DNA of 64,000 nucleotides. It comes from Hericium rajendrae. Taxonomy: Eukaryota; Basidiomycota; Agaricomycetes; Russulales; Hericiaceae. The stretch covers positions 1,364,001-1,428,000 of the forward strand of contig CM065883.1 in NCBI GenBank assembly GCA_033439255.1, in the 5' to 3' direction. The notes beneath the pieces were generated by a model. The model saw nothing but the letters and a program-made list of their open reading frames with translations, ran no database searches and was not told the DNA's origin. Position numbers and translations under genes: made by a program. Positions 1-12,031 of this stretch are shown here, in pieces (position 1 is the first letter of the stretch; each line of letters opens with the position of its first letter).

Positions 1-1737
1 GATAATCTGTGCGAATTCCATCTGCAGCGCCATATGGCTTGGGCGATCAGCTGTTTGCCTTGATCTTCATTTCCTGTGGACATTGCCTATGCCTTGTGCA
101 CCAGAGGCCGATGGCGCCGTTACCGCCCCCAATGTCGTCCATCGGTATATGCAATGTTGCACGTTGCGATATTGAGCTACGGAAAACGTGCGGGCCCGGC
201 GAAACTCGGCTGCACTCAGCGACCAGCGGCCTGAAATTCCGGGGATTTCAATTGCTGGATTTGCTGCAGCCGTGTCTCAAGATCTCGGATAGCGACGCTG
301 CGCAAGACGACCTACAACAACGGATGCGTCTGCGCGCTCACCCACTTCGAGGTCCGGGACGCACCGATGGACTCGAATAAAACCAGCGAAAACGCCACGA
401 GGGTGGCTATACACGAACATGCACGATTGCCAAATGCGCGAACCTTCTTGGGACGGCAGAAGACGTCCGAGCGGTGTTCGGGGGTCGGGCGCCAGTGACA
501 GGCAGGCTGCATCAGAACCCAGCGTCCGACTACACGGTCTGATTGTCAGCCAGACTGGAAGATGTACATGTCTGATTGGGAGTCTCGTTCAGCATTTGAG
601 GGTGCTATCTGCCTCACATGCGCTAAGGCGCCGTGATCCTACCGCTGTCGTTGCACAGACACCCTGCATCGCGATCAGAGCAACCTGGTGGTCTATGTCT
701 CCCCAATCGAGAGTCCGAGTCGCACCATACTCTATCTCACCTGCTCTGCGCTCACCGCGTGCACCGTGGTGTTAGAGTCTCACAGGGATAGCGGCCACGC
801 CGGAGTCTCTTCCGTCGGTCCCGACAAATCCCGCGCGCCGGCGGCGAATCTGATCCCTGTATAGAAAAGAATAGCGGATTGCACGATTCAGTCGAATTAA
901 TTATGTGGATCTCGTCGACGTTCATACTCATCGGCGCGGATCTGACTGCGGTGCCGCCCGCACTCCGACGACTAGTACGCTCTAGTTCTGCTCGTGGAGC
1001 TGGAAAGCAAAGAACGACGATCCCACGCACGCCAGTTTGACAGGTAGTCTGCCAGATGGATTCCCTGAAGATAGTCGGTGTCATTCTGATGAGATTTCTG
1101 TGGCCGAAGGAGGAAGCAGGGGTTACGTGAGGGGCAGCATGAGACTTGGACCGTTTCGGAAAGTCTGCCTGAAAGCGCTCACATTTTTCCGACATTCGAT
1201 ATAGTCTCCAATGAACGCTGTGCGATCGTCTTTTGGTGGGCTTTAGGGCGCAACCCTCCCGCGATCGGCGGACGCGCTCATCAGGCGGCCCACAAAAGAA
1301 CAATGCAAGTGCGCCGTTGGGTCGCTCTTGATAAAACAAGACTGGCGCCCTGTGAAACAGCAGAGGAGTCGAGAAGGAGCCACTGCGGGACATTGCGCCG
1401 GTGCCTCGACGCTTTCTCGTCCGGCGGCAGAATGTGGGAAGTCATGCCCTCGAGTTCCGGACAGACAATCAGGTCAATCCGGCGACTGCCAGTCAGATCA
1501 CAGGTGCCGATGGGAGAAGCGAAGCCCTTCACATCTGCGATTGGCCCCTATGGCAGGCATCCGTCCCTGCAGCGCTATCATGCAGCCCAAAGGCGATGGA
1601 CAAAACACATCAGTCAGCCATGAGGGCGCTGCGGCTGGCTGATAGTGATCAATTTGCTATTAAGGGGACGGATGGGTATCCTTGTACATGATGAAGGGGT
1701 ATCGTGAATAGCATCCGCGGAGAGAGAAAACGATATG
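1..1737. other. No gene recognised
   Basis: Only short overlapping open frames occur on both strands. None has a recognisable domain, a consistent splice pattern or a codon-use bias. The right end holds the 3' flank of the dynein light chain gene. Confidence 0.5.
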
Positions 1738-2369
1738 TCATACAGTCCGTATGGCAAAGGCGATACAAATGCAAATAAGGGAATCCTGCGGCGCGACGTG
1801 AGTAGCAGCGGTGAGGAAGGCACAAGAAGCTTCCATACGTTAACAAACATCTCTCGTACAACAGCATCGGAATCTTCCCAGTGGCAGACCATATCAGCAC
1901 TGCAACGCAAATCATCCCAGATGAGACTTTCTGCTATAAAGTTCACGTGACGGCACGTACCGACCCCCTTGACCCAAGTTCTCATTAATCTGTGTCAGTA
2001 CAATGTATTTGCTATAGCATGGAATGTTAGAAATTCGGCTAAGCCGATGCAGCAATGGGGGGAACACACAATCCTCTAGGCTGTATCTCTGCGAATCACG
2101 GGATGGAACTGTCACGACCGCATATTATGATGGAGAGGCTAAGGCGCACCTATCATTCTCTCCTTCACTCGCTCCCCAATCTCCTTCATCCAAAACTTGA
2201 GTCTGTCATTCTCCTTGGACTCTGCCCATGTAGCTGTTTGTAACGTTGTGAAGACCAGTTTTTTGACATAGGCCTTTAAGAGATCGGAATCAAATGATGG
2301 TCGCGGCGAGGGTGCATCAGAGCGAGGCGTAGTGGGTGAACGCATTCCGGGTAGCGGTCCAGACGCCAT
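1738..2369 (-). CDS. Tctex-1 type dynein light chain
   Basis: A dynein light chain of the Tctex/DYNLT family, an accessory subunit that joins the dynein motor to cargo. Five exons: 2369-2150, 2088-2070, 2011-1961, 1899-1839 and 1785-1738. They sum to 399 bases, or 132 residues. The N-terminal 30 residues are Pro/Ser-rich. Then come the family helix (LLKAYVKKLVFTTLQ), the strand motif KYIVLTQINENLGQGGR, CHWEDSDAVVREMF, and the closing hydrophobic strand ICICIAFAI. The second exon has only 19 bases but supplies the EIQPRGF segment needed before KYIV. The start is the first ATG in frame; a longer open frame upstream begins with TTG. The gene is divergent from the PEX11 gene. The family call is firm; the exact subclass is not. 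Confidence 0.9.
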
Positions 2370-2536
2370 AAGAGTGCTCAAAGACGTCAATGGAGTGCAG
2401 TTTGCTTGGATGCTTCAGTCGCGACACGGTCAGCACAGTGTTTGTACAGTGTTTGCCACCTACGCGCCTACCCCGTGATCGAGCCCGAGGCAAGTCCGAC
2501 CCACGGTTAATCGCGCGCATCATTCCAGCGTGTACC
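2370..2536. promoter_or_regulatory. Shared divergent promoter
   Basis: Only 167 bases separate the ATG of the minus-strand dynein light chain from the ATG of the plus-strand PEX11 gene, so both must draw on this stretch. I see no clear TATA box. This is inferred from gene layout. Confidence 0.5.
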
Positions 2537-3958
2537 ATGTCCTCCATCTCGTTTCCTGGTCGGACTCCTGAGCCATCCTCTGCTTCTTCATCGCAACATG
2601 AACATCCCATATACCCCATGTCATTTGATGGTATATCTTCTGGAGGCTTTCAAATGAACCCGCTCTCCGACCACCCGCCACGAACACCCCGTACTTCCGT
2701 CGCTGCCTCGAATGCGCCCTCGTACAACCCGGGTGTCTATGTCAGCCAGGAAGAGGCCGAAGAACGACCTACTGATCTGGAGGAAGAAGTCGGTGTAGAA
2801 TATGACCTCGTGAAATCACAAGCCAGAGCCCGAATCACCGTAGGCGAGGTCTGGCACGACATTGTCAAGAGCAGTGCTGGTCGGGACAAGGCATTTGTGC
2901 GTTCTGACGCATATTTTCTCGTGCTATAGGCTCTCATGCGGATAATCTTGTTGCTGCTCTACAGAAATTAATACAATATTCCATACGCCTCTACCTAATA
3001 TGTCATTACGCCGTCTCACGGCGGTCACCTCTAAGAAAACCTGTGAACCCAGCCTGGGAGAAGAGCTTATTGACACGACTGGAGTCAACGGCAGGAGGCT
3101 TGTCTACAACAAGGTAGTATATTCAACCATAACTTGTCGCCCTAACATTGACGTTCTGCGTAGAAAATGCCTCCTTCTGTTCACTTGGCTCGGCCCCTTG
3201 ACCTCCATCTTAGCCGAACACTCAGCGCCGGTATTTTCTCCGGAAGGCCTAACTAAGCGACCCCCTTCGGCTCGAAAACCCCTGCTCCACACCTTTTTAC
3301 ACGCGTCTCCTCCAGTACTACTTGAGCTTGTCCACACCTGCGCTGATGACATCGCCACATGGTCGTTACTGGGTCTCCTGGGGAAACGCATAGGCGAGCG
3401 CGCCGCGCGCTTTGCTGACTGGTGTTGGTTCACGAGCACGCTCGTGAACCTCATCGAAAACAGCGTCGAGCGAAGTGTCATCGTCAACTCACAAAGATCA
3501 GGTACGGTGTTCGCTTCGTGTACGAACTTGGTCCTCATCGGCTCGAACAGTCGAAGGACGGCTCTTTGCTGAGTCAATGACCGGCGCCACAGCCAAGTCG
3601 ACGCCACACAATACTAAAGTGGATGAGACGGAGCTGCAGAGGCTGCAACGGGAGGACTTCTGGCTCCAAATACAGCGGGCGAAGTTGGTCATGGATTTGA
3701 TCTTCGTTTGTGAGTTTTTGTATCCCCTTAGCCCGAGAGTCGCCCGAGCTAACCGCCCATTATAGCCTACAACGTGTTTAAAGTCCAGCGAGGAAAGGAA
3801 GTCGTGAAGACGACGACAGGTCTTGTGTCAGCAATTCTCAGGTAATGTGGTTCACAAGCTTCTCTGCTTCTGTTCCTCTCTAACCGTACCTGCATGACAG
3901 CTCGTCGAGGCTCTTCGATCGTCATAGGAACCAACTCATGAAGGCTGTCAGCTTCTAA
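2537..3958 (+). CDS. PEX11C: PEX11-family peroxisomal membrane protein
   Basis: PEX11 proteins elongate and divide peroxisomes from within the peroxisomal membrane. Six exons: 2537-2896, 2965-3113, 3164-3501, 3551-3709, 3766-3841 and 3901-3958. They sum to 1140 bases, or 379 residues. The N-terminal third is a Ser/Pro-rich tail. The PEX11 domain begins at about residue 120 with KLIQYSIRLYL. It continues through LTRLESTAGGLSTTRKC, DDIATWSLLGLLGKRIGER, FADWCWFTSTLVNLIENSVER and the C-terminal VMDLIFVSYNVFKV, ending in a helix with AILSSSRLFDRHRNQL. This order matches fungal PEX11C-type proteins. Every splice junction is phase-consistent. The gene is divergent from the dynein light chain gene. 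The family is firm; the letter C is a best guess. Confidence 0.92.
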
Positions 3959-4229
3959 TATTCTTGTTGCTTCTTGGATACCGATACCCCACTGTGCTTC
4001 GTTTGATAGCACGTACCTACCTCACTTGGCGCCCTGAACCTAGATTTCCCGCGTAATTGATTGCTAGCATATTCAATTGATGCCGATCCGAATATTGATT
4101 CTGACAATCTGTCGAAATGGCAGCAACGGGAATGCCCTGCACAATGAACGCTAGAGAAGGATAGTGTGATCGACGCGAAGCCGCTGCACTTGTGATACCC
4201 ACCAGCCCGGCCCCTCTACTTCGACCATC

Positions 4230-4681
4230 CTAACCAACTTCTCGAGCTTGCCATGGCGCCCGTCCACTTTTCGATTGAGATACGGCGCTGCCCATGCCCT
4301 GTTTGGCACGCAGAGCCTCAACCTCGGCCTCGAGCTCCTGCACCCGTGCCCGCGCCTCATCCAGGTACTTTTCATGCGACAGCCGCGAATGTGCGAGCTG
4401 AAGACCCTGTGACACATGCATACCGAGATCAGACAAGCCTTTCCATGCAGCATGCAGAACAGAAGTTCTGGGCTCACCATGTATACAGCGGAACCCAGAA
4501 GGAAGATGGGAATCATGCCCGGCACCAGGTCCGAATAGAACTGGGCATGCGGGCTACGCTGCTTTTCGCCCTCCTGCAGCATACGACGCGTGGCCGAGAA
4601 GCCCCGCGTCTTACATCGTGCCGCGCTCCTCGTAACAGTGAAAAGGCGGAGTGCAGGCCGCCGGGGATGGAAGATAGACAT
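4230..4681 (-). CDS. Small predicted mitochondrial membrane protein
   Basis: Two exons (4681-4478 and 4406-4230) encode 126 residues. The first 35 residues are rich in Arg, Ser and Ala with almost no acidic residues, as in a mitochondrial presequence. A single hydrophobic span follows (MIPIFLLGSAVYMGL, about residues 57-71). The tail is a charged coiled-coil stretch (YLDEARARVQELEAEVEALR). No named family is recognised. The design resembles small inner-membrane assembly or cristae proteins, but that is inference. Frame, splice sites and composition support a real gene. Confidence 0.65.
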
Positions 4682-5753
4682 GGCACTGCGGTGATGTTCC
4701 TCGTCGTGGCGATCCCGACGCGCGATGCTGTTTGCCGGTGTTTGCGGCCCGGCGCTACGGCGCGTGGTGGTTCCTTCTGAGCGATTGGAGCTAAGGGCGT
4801 GGCGACGAGCGCAGTAAGAACTGGATGCCTCCGCGTCGTTGGGAAGAGCTCGATCTCGATAAGTACAGCTAATGCGCGTGAACTCGTGTGTCGATCATTT
4901 CAGCTCAGCGACTTTTGGCATGTGCGCATGCTATCGTGTCGGTGTGGACCTTCCGGGCGTGGAGGTTTGCCGTACGTCATCGTCTACTCATTGGCATCTT
5001 TGCACATGATTTATTGTCAGAATTTCTGATTGGACCCTCATATAAAGACGTTATGATTGGTGCCGAAAATTATTCTCTCATGATGTTGTGCATCGGGGGG
5101 GTCGGTCTGACGATGGGGCCGTTCATGGTTACTGTAATCAGGTGGTGATGTCGTCCAGACCCGCCCATTTGCCATGTGAACCGCTAACCCGTGGATGGAT
5201 GAGCGGAGAGGGCAAGGAACAGCGGCGGCGTGCCTAGTTCGGCGTTCCCATCCATAATATTGTGCATGTCGCAGCGTAGCTGAGCGTTCTGCCTATATAT
5301 CTTTGTGAAGCAAATATTTGTTTCAAGCCGACTGTTAAAAGCATTCCATCGCGAGAGTGACGTTTGGTTTTTGCCGACAACTTGCAAGAGTCGGTGTGGG
5401 GCGCGCGCGCTTGCGGGGTAGCGTGGGAAGCGACGCTGGAAGTTCGGAAGCTCGTGACGAGGGCGAGATGCCCTCGCCCTGCACAGGCTCACCACATATC
5501 AAAGTGCTGGCACATAGTGCCGGCGAACGATACCCCCACATATCCAAGACCCTCTTTTGCTCGGTCCTTTCGTATGCTGAGCTGACTATCGCTAGCCCGA
5601 CTACGCCTGCGTTACCGCCAGCGAACGTTATCGGCTCGTCCGCGATCTAGATATCTATAGACGACGTAGCTTTCTTTACAGGTTCTTTATAGGTTTTATA
5701 GGTCATACCACCGGTGCAGACTTCGCTTTCGCACCTTCATACAATACCTCGCG
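4682..5753. other. Intergenic, no gene recognised
   Basis: About 1.07 kb between the 5' end of the minus-strand membrane protein and the TVP38-like gene. Open frames are short and overlapping, with no domain. Both upstream regions lie here. Confidence 0.5.
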
Positions 5754-7471
5754 ATGGAAACCAAACCCACGCAATACCCGCATCTGCACCAGCGCAAGGA
5801 CGGGTCCGAAGCTCGCATCCAAATCGCCATTCCTGATACCCTTCCAGCTCGACGCATCCCCACACCCACGACGTCGCACCATCTTCAGTCGCCTGCTCGT
5901 TACGTAGATGAGGGGCCTGTCAACGAGAAGGGATCGCCGCAGACGAAACACGAGATGGACCCGCCGCGCACCCCCGCTCCGCGGACGCCGAGCCGCCAGT
6001 CCTCCGTGCAGTCGCACCGTTCCTCTTCCCGGCCGTCCTCTCCATTCGTCCATTCCCGGTCGTCCTCTCCATTTGTACGCTCCCGCCCCTCAACACCGCG
6101 CCCGCTCTCTTCGCAATACCCTACTAGTAATACCTCGTCGCCTTCGTCGCTATTCGCCTCCCCGCAACCGTCCCTTCATTCTAGCTACGCTCACGCGCCG
6201 CGCCGCCTGCGGTTCTACGCACTAATCAAACCTTGGATTCCCTTGCTTTTGTATCTGTCTACTAGTCTCGGCTTTCTGCTCGCCATCGCGTTCTGGAAAA
6301 CAGAGGTCTTCGAAGGTGAGCAATTCGGGACAATTCCCCGCCATGATTAGATGGCAGGTTCCATTCCTGTCGGGATACCTGATGTTCTGACGTTGCATCG
6401 TCTTCTTGACAGCGCTCGAACGTCTCTCCGGGTGGCTGAAGGACGACGCCCACTATGGCGTCGGCGTTCTCTTCTGTCTGATCTTTCTAACTACATTCCG
6501 TGAGCGGACCGACACCTTCCCCGCCTCATCTGCCGCTAATCCTCCGCGCAGCGCCCGTCCCGATGTACTCAACGCTCATCGTGCTCTCGGGCTACACGTT
6601 CGGCGCGTGGCACGGCGCGCTGATCTCGTACTGCGCAGCGCTCTCCGGCGCGGTCGTCGTGTTCCTCCTCTCGCGCTACCTCTTCCGCGACGCGATCGCG
6701 CGCTGGCTCGCGTGCTCCGCGTCGGTGACGCAGGTCGTGCGCGCGATCGAGAAGCGCCCGAAGCTGCTCTTCTTCATCCGCCTCGCGCCGTACCCGTACA
6801 ACGTCATGAACTGCCTGCTCGCGGCGTCGCCGGCGCTCACGCTGCGCACGTACGCGCGTGCACGGCGCTCTCACTGTTCAAGGTCATCATCCACACGACG
6901 CTCGGCGCGTCGATCCACTCGTTCACGCGCTACCACGTGAAGCCCGCGCCTGGCGAAGCCGAGCCCGCAGAGGAGGACGCGGAGGGCGCGCTGCGGTACT
7001 GGTCGACGCTCGGCGGATTGTGCTCTGCATCGCGATCTTCCTGTACATCTCGTATATGGCGCGCAAGGCCGTGCGCGGCGAGCTCGACGACGACGACACG
7101 TTGCCGTCGCACACCGACGAGGAGGCGACCGCGTTCCTGTCCCGGCACGGCTCAGACGATGACGGCTCGGATGACGAACGAAAGGCTGAGAGCGGCACGG
7201 GGGCGGGCGGCGCGGGCGACGTGGCGAGGATGTCAGAGACGCTGTTCAGCACGGCGAGGCCTGCGGCAGCGCGGCTGCCGCAGCGCTGTCTGGGAGTGCG
7301 CGGGGGTGGTCGCCTCAGCGGGCCAGCCGCGCCGGGGCGCCTCTAGCGAGCGATTCATCTCGGGGGCACGCGAAGAAGAAGACATCGGACTTCATTAAAC
7401 TCGGCCTGCGGACCCTTACTTCGCGTTCGTTACTGCTCCATACGGACCTGCCGATTGCTTTGTTTGCCTGA
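5754..7471 (+). CDS. TVP38: TVP38/TMEM64-family Golgi membrane protein, frame broken
   Basis: TVP38/TMEM64 (SNARE-associated, DedA-like) proteins are multi-span membrane proteins of the Golgi and endosomes. Exon 1 (5754-6315) carries a long cytosolic Ser/Pro/Arg-rich tail and a first membrane span. Exon 2 is 6415-6499; exon 3 starts at 6552. The core is present: YSTLIVLSGYTFGAWHGAL, then LLFFIRLAPYPYNVMNCLLAA (the conserved Arg-Leu-Ala-Pro loop, cited in pieces), then ALSLFKVIIHTTLGASIHSF and a last span VLCIAIFLYISYMA. These pieces lie in three different frames with no room for introns. Breaks fall near 6853-6866, near 7011-7018 and between about 7250 and 7330. Each needs one added base. After the third break the frame runs on to a TGA at 7469-7471. 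GC content is very high here. Assembly errors or a pseudogene both fit. Confidence 0.75.
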
Positions 7472-8436
7472 ATAGACAAATTGTATGTGTGTACAGTAAG
7501 AAAGCGGCATGTATACGACGAGGTGCGTGGTGGGAATGGGCCCATTTGCGCATTGCCTGTTGGGATCCACGGTTGCCCGTGATACGGCGGCGCGTTCCTT
7601 GGTGGAATGAATGTGTGCGAGGAGCTAGCAGCTGCGGCGATACCCCCCTTGCGCCGTCACAAAGCATCGCACGGCCATACGCGGCGAGCATGCTGCCGCG
7701 TCGAGCCGTGTCAAGGCAGACTGACAAGGCAGCCGTCCATCGATGGACGTCGCCGCCCACGATCGATAGCCCGCCGTACGGCGGGGCGCGCCTGCCTTTG
7801 CGGGCGACGGCATCAAGCGAGAGGAGCACGCCAACGCCGATCAGCCGCGTATCAGACGTTCTGTTGGCCGTTCCACGGGCGTCCGTGCGCGAGCCCCCGC
7901 ACCAGCCACGCCATCCACATGTGCCGTGATGCACATGGATAAACGCCGTACCCGCGCCTTGGCGCCGCCGCCAACCTCGGCTTCTCGGGCTCCCGCCGGA
8001 GCGACATCGACCCACTCGCTGCGCGCGCCACTCGTGTCCGTCTCGATTTCCCTCGACACAACTTACCGACAGCATGGCCCTTCGCAGCCCATCCCCATTC
8101 GCATAGCAGAATCATCTCTATCGGGGGTATGTATCGTATAGCACATGCACAGGAATCGGGCCTCGGGTCGTACACAGACTGGGACAGGTATACAGGACAA
8201 GCAGAGGGATATCGGGCATACTCGAAAGTAGCTAGCGGAATGCAGGGATCGTAACATCACAGCGGAACCAATAGAAGCAGGAGCCATCCGAGCATGAGGA
8301 AACGCAGCAAGAGAGCAAAGGGGGTGACAACACAAAGGGACATACGGACAAAAAAAAATCAGGTAACAAGGTCCGACCGCAATATGGGGACTGCGGCCTG
8401 TACACTTTTCGAGCCGCGGCGAACACGGCTGCTCTT
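7472..8436. other. Intergenic, no gene recognised
   Basis: GC-rich stretch between the convergent 3' ends of the TVP38-like and HSF-type genes. Several overlapping frames of up to about 220 codons exist on both strands. They are low-complexity, Arg-rich frames of the kind GC-rich DNA gives by chance. Confidence 0.45.
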
Positions 8437-10450
8437 CTAGGCGTCTCCTGCGGTCTTGGACGCGTATTGCGAAACATGCTCGTTCATCGGGACGAAGCCA
8501 AAGTCCGGCGTGACTGGTTGTTCAAGCTGGAGTCAGTGAAACCGTACTTCTGGTGAGCATGCGGACCGGGAGCCAGATAAACGAAGGGAGCAAATGGGAT
8601 TGGGGGTTCACAAATGCAGATACTCACAACGATGGATGTCCGTCTCGCCAAAGTTGTCCGTCACCGGCGGGGTGTGCGCCTGAGAGGACGACGTTTGAGA
8701 CGCAGCCGATAACGAGCTCGCAGACGTCGAAGGTCGCACTGACCGGCTGTTCCAACTCCCGTCAATCGTATCCAGGCCGCCCGGAGTGCCCACCCCGACG
8801 CCGCTCCCTGGCGCACCGTACGCAAATTCCGACTGTGACGGTGCAAAATTGCCGTAGTTGTCCACCGTCGGGAGCTGGATCATGCTGCGCGAGCGGTGCA
8901 TGCCGTGGTCGTCAGGCGGGGGCTGTGGCGACGAGGACGGCCGGTCGCCGACATGCTGTTCGTAGGCAGAGGGGTACGGGTTCATCGCTTGGCTGTGGCG
9001 GCGCTGTCGCCGGATGCTCAAAGAGCCGGATGACGTGGAGTAGTCTCCCTTTGACGACGGGGGTCGAGATGATGTCGGTGTCAGTGGGCGGGGATGGCCC
9101 GAACCGGGGCGAGAATAATCATGCGAATAATGATGCGCGTTGCCATCCTCGTACGTCAAGGATGAAATCGACGAGACCGAATAGCCCGTGGCGGGGCGGC
9201 TGTCGGGCGAGAGCGACGAGGCGCTGTGCTGCATAGACACCGATGAAATCGAGGATGGGTACGAGGTGTTGATCGTCGGGCGTGCAGGGGGGTATCCGGA
9301 GCTGGGTGGGTTGAGGAGCGACGAGAGGCTGCCTGAATGCGAGCTGCTGCCGCTACTGACAGGCGAGAACGACCACTGGTTTTGCTCCTGGTATGCGGGG
9401 TATTGGGAGCTGGAGAGGCCCGAGTTGGAGTAGGGCATGGAGCTGAATCCAGGCGTGGATGCGGTATCTTCGGACGGGGATATCGGGTGCAGCGCGTGCG
9501 GGGAATGATTGTACATGCCGTGAGAACCCATAGGAGGGTCAGACGGGACGGTGAGCGGAGGAAGGGCGGATCGAGGGTATCCGCCTGCCCAGCCTGGTGC
9601 GCCAGGCTGCGAGAGAGGGCCATTGTAGGAACCGGGGGCGGAGAAGCCCCGTGCACGGCCGCCTTTGGGCGAGGACGTCAGGTCGAGACCTGCATGGACG
9701 GAGTAGGGGACAGTACCAAGGCCCACAGCGCTGCGCGGGGGCGGGATGTTCGGGTGCTGCTGCTCAGCCTCTGGACGCTTCCTGGGCTTGGGAAGACGCG
9801 GCGGCACGCGCCGTTTGAAATTGGCGACGACTTCGGCGGGGGAGTGGCGGTTAAGGGTGGGGTGGGCTGTAAACCGATGTTAGGGTAGAACGACACGTGG
9901 GCAGGGAAGACTGACACCAGGTGGATGCGTCGGGATCGTCGATGGCGGGGTCGACGTTGCGAAGATTGACCTTGCGCATGAATCCATAGATCTGGGGAGA
10001 AGCGTCAGTGGGGAGCGGGAGGAAGGGAAGGAGGGCGGACGTTTAATTGCCGGGAGAAGCTGGCGAATCTCGATTGGCGGTAGATGGACGGGAGGACGTG
10101 GAGAGCGAGTTGCTCTGGCCGCTCAACGATGATGTGCTCGCCTGCGGGGTCCCAGCGGATCATATGGTGGTTTTCAGGGCGTTCGAGGAGACTGGATGGA
10201 TGTCAGATATGACGCGACGATCGGAGAAAAAGACGCACGCGTAGAGCTTGGTGAGGAACGTGGCCTGGGGCTTGCTGTCCGACTTTGGCTGCTGGGGCGG
10301 GTCAGACTTGGGCGGGGACTGGGGCGTAGAGTCATCGGGGGACGAGGAGGAGGACTGGGAGGGCAGTGGGTAGTACTGATTGTCCGGGGGGCGGTGGTAG
10401 GAGGACTGGCGGGCGGGATAGGCTGAGGACTGGGGATAGATGTCGGCCAT
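8437..10450 (-). CDS. HSF-type DNA-binding transcription factor
   Basis: A nuclear transcription factor with a heat-shock-factor type winged-helix domain. Exons 10450-10239, 10191-10041, 9991-9916 and one from 9866 join in phase. The N-terminal 60 residues are Pro/Ser/Gln-rich. The domain follows: TFLTKLYALLERPENHHMIRW, GEHIIVERPEQLALHVLPS, RFASFSRQLNIYGFMRKVNL, then STWSHPTLNRHSPAEVVANF and the basic end KRRVPPRLPKPRKR. The recognition-helix signature SFSRQLNIYGF is intact. The remaining 370 residues are a Ser/Pro/Tyr-rich tail with no coiled coil noticed. The 3' end is uncertain: the long exon has a strong donor at about 8623, and the most plausible last exon ends with TAG at 8437-8439, but the phases do not match cleanly. 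It could be an HSF1, SKN7 or SFL1 relative; the domain alone does not decide. Confidence 0.85.
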
Positions 10451-12031
10451 GGGCTCGTCAAAGTGGGCGGGGCGAAGAGACGGAATGGTGACAGCGTTGA
10501 CGGCGAAGGCGGATAGTCGAGCTATAAGAGAAAGAAGACGCGAAGGCAGCGAATCTGGGCAGGGAATCTTCTTGAAATATACAACACCAGCGCGTAATGC
10601 AACCTCGCCGCCTAAATATAAACAACAGACGGTGGAGAAACGCGCCTCTGCCGAATCCACGTAAACGGTCTCTCCCCGTGATCTCCCTCGGCGCCGAGGT
10701 CGCGAACTACTTCCTCCGTACGCACTCCTTAGCTGGACTCGTTCGGGAACTCACGAGCAGCGCACATGCCCCCGGCTCGTGTGCGTCCACGGTCCTCCGC
10801 CCTTCGCCCTCTCACAAACAAGGTTTCATCTTGGTCAACAATCCTAAATACCCGACCGTCCCATTCCAGACAGAACGCCTGATCGAACATCCCTTCTCCC
10901 CCAAATCTGCGATTCATGCTGACTCAGATGCCCAGATCCATCGCACTTCATCGACGCCTCGCGCTACCAGCCCGCTCCCCAGCATCATCCTCCCACCGAG
11001 TCCATTCCACCCATCATATCACCCTGCGCTGATTCCCCGTCCGCACCTCTTCCGTGAGAACGCCCCTGCCATTTCCAGCCCCCTCCCCCCCTTCGGCGCT
11101 ACGCGTTCATTTACTCCCGCCCTATATCCATATCCGGCCTCCACGCCCATTGGTCCACACGCGATCGCCACCTTTCCGGGGTTGCCGTTAACTGACGACA
11201 GCCCGCGCGACAGCCCCGCCCCTGGGGTCCCACCGGTCAATTCCATATCATGACGGGATGGCGTAATTTTTTCCTGCCTCGCTCGCGTGGCCCTGCCCCG
11301 ATCCGGAGATTGCCACCCACCACGCGTTCACCGACGCCGGCGGCCCGTGCACCGGCACCTTGGCGCGCCGTTTCTCCTCGACCACTTCTCGCCTTCTCGA
11401 TCTGCGCAGGCGAGCCTCCTCCCTTCGCGGGGCCACAAAACACGGAATCAATTTCGCTACGCCCCCATCAGCCCCGCGTGTCCGCATAGAAATTGCAATT
11501 CAATGCATCTACTAATGTTGAATGAACGAAGGTATTCGGATCCGTCAGTAAAATATGCTGCAGAAAATCTTAAAGTAATGTCTAAATAATAGTGCCGACC
11601 GTGGGGGTTCCATGTGTTGCGGAATGGTATGTATATGCGGAGCAGAGAGGGTTCGTAACGAATGCAGGGGTTGGTGAGGTACGAATGGTACAGTTAAGAC
11701 CTGAATGAGAGCAATGAGGGGAATATGGAAGCAGACCATAGGTCCTTCCGAGAAACGCAGGCAGAGATGGAAGGCAAAGCAACGAGTCAATCCACGCCAC
11801 CAGCAACCGGTATCTGGGTGAACGTCTTCCAACAAGGAATGAAAGCGACAGCGAGCGCAAATCTGTAGAAAAAGCATACGTCAAAGCATGATACAAGGCC
11901 GCCCCGCTCAACAAAGCGAACGTGCAGCCGCCTTCGGCCTCCACAGGCACGCCCACTCCAGGCAACCTTATTCCTTCTGATAAGCTATGGTCGCTTGGCT
12001 GGGGCATGCGCGCGAGGTACCTCGTTTTCGC
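10451..12031. other. Intergenic, upstream of the HSF-type gene
   Basis: About 1.6 kb between the HSF-type start and the kinase stop. A 218-codon plus-strand open frame (10597-11253) is Pro/Ser-rich, has no domain and sits in the HSF promoter, so I do not call it. The rest shows nothing recognisable. Confidence 0.45.

Noticed and set aside
752-1393. A 213-codon minus-strand open frame
   Set aside because: Arg/Ser-rich with no domain or splice context, overlapped by other frames of similar size on both strands.
6569-6874. Arg-rich minus-strand frame across the TVP38-like gene
   Set aside because: Antisense shadow of the GC-rich coding exon; the plus strand carries clear membrane-span motifs.
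7416-8075. A 219-codon minus-strand open frame
   Set aside because: Overlaps several equal-length frames on both strands in a GC-rich stretch; no homology-like segments.
8608-9807. Treating the long HSF tail exon as a complete gene
   Set aside because: Its frame continues upstream through phase-matched introns into the DNA-binding domain, so it is only the last large exon.
10597-11253. A 218-codon plus-strand open frame
   Set aside because: Low-complexity Pro/Ser composition, no domain, sits in the upstream region of the HSF-type gene, and GC-rich DNA gives such frames by chance.
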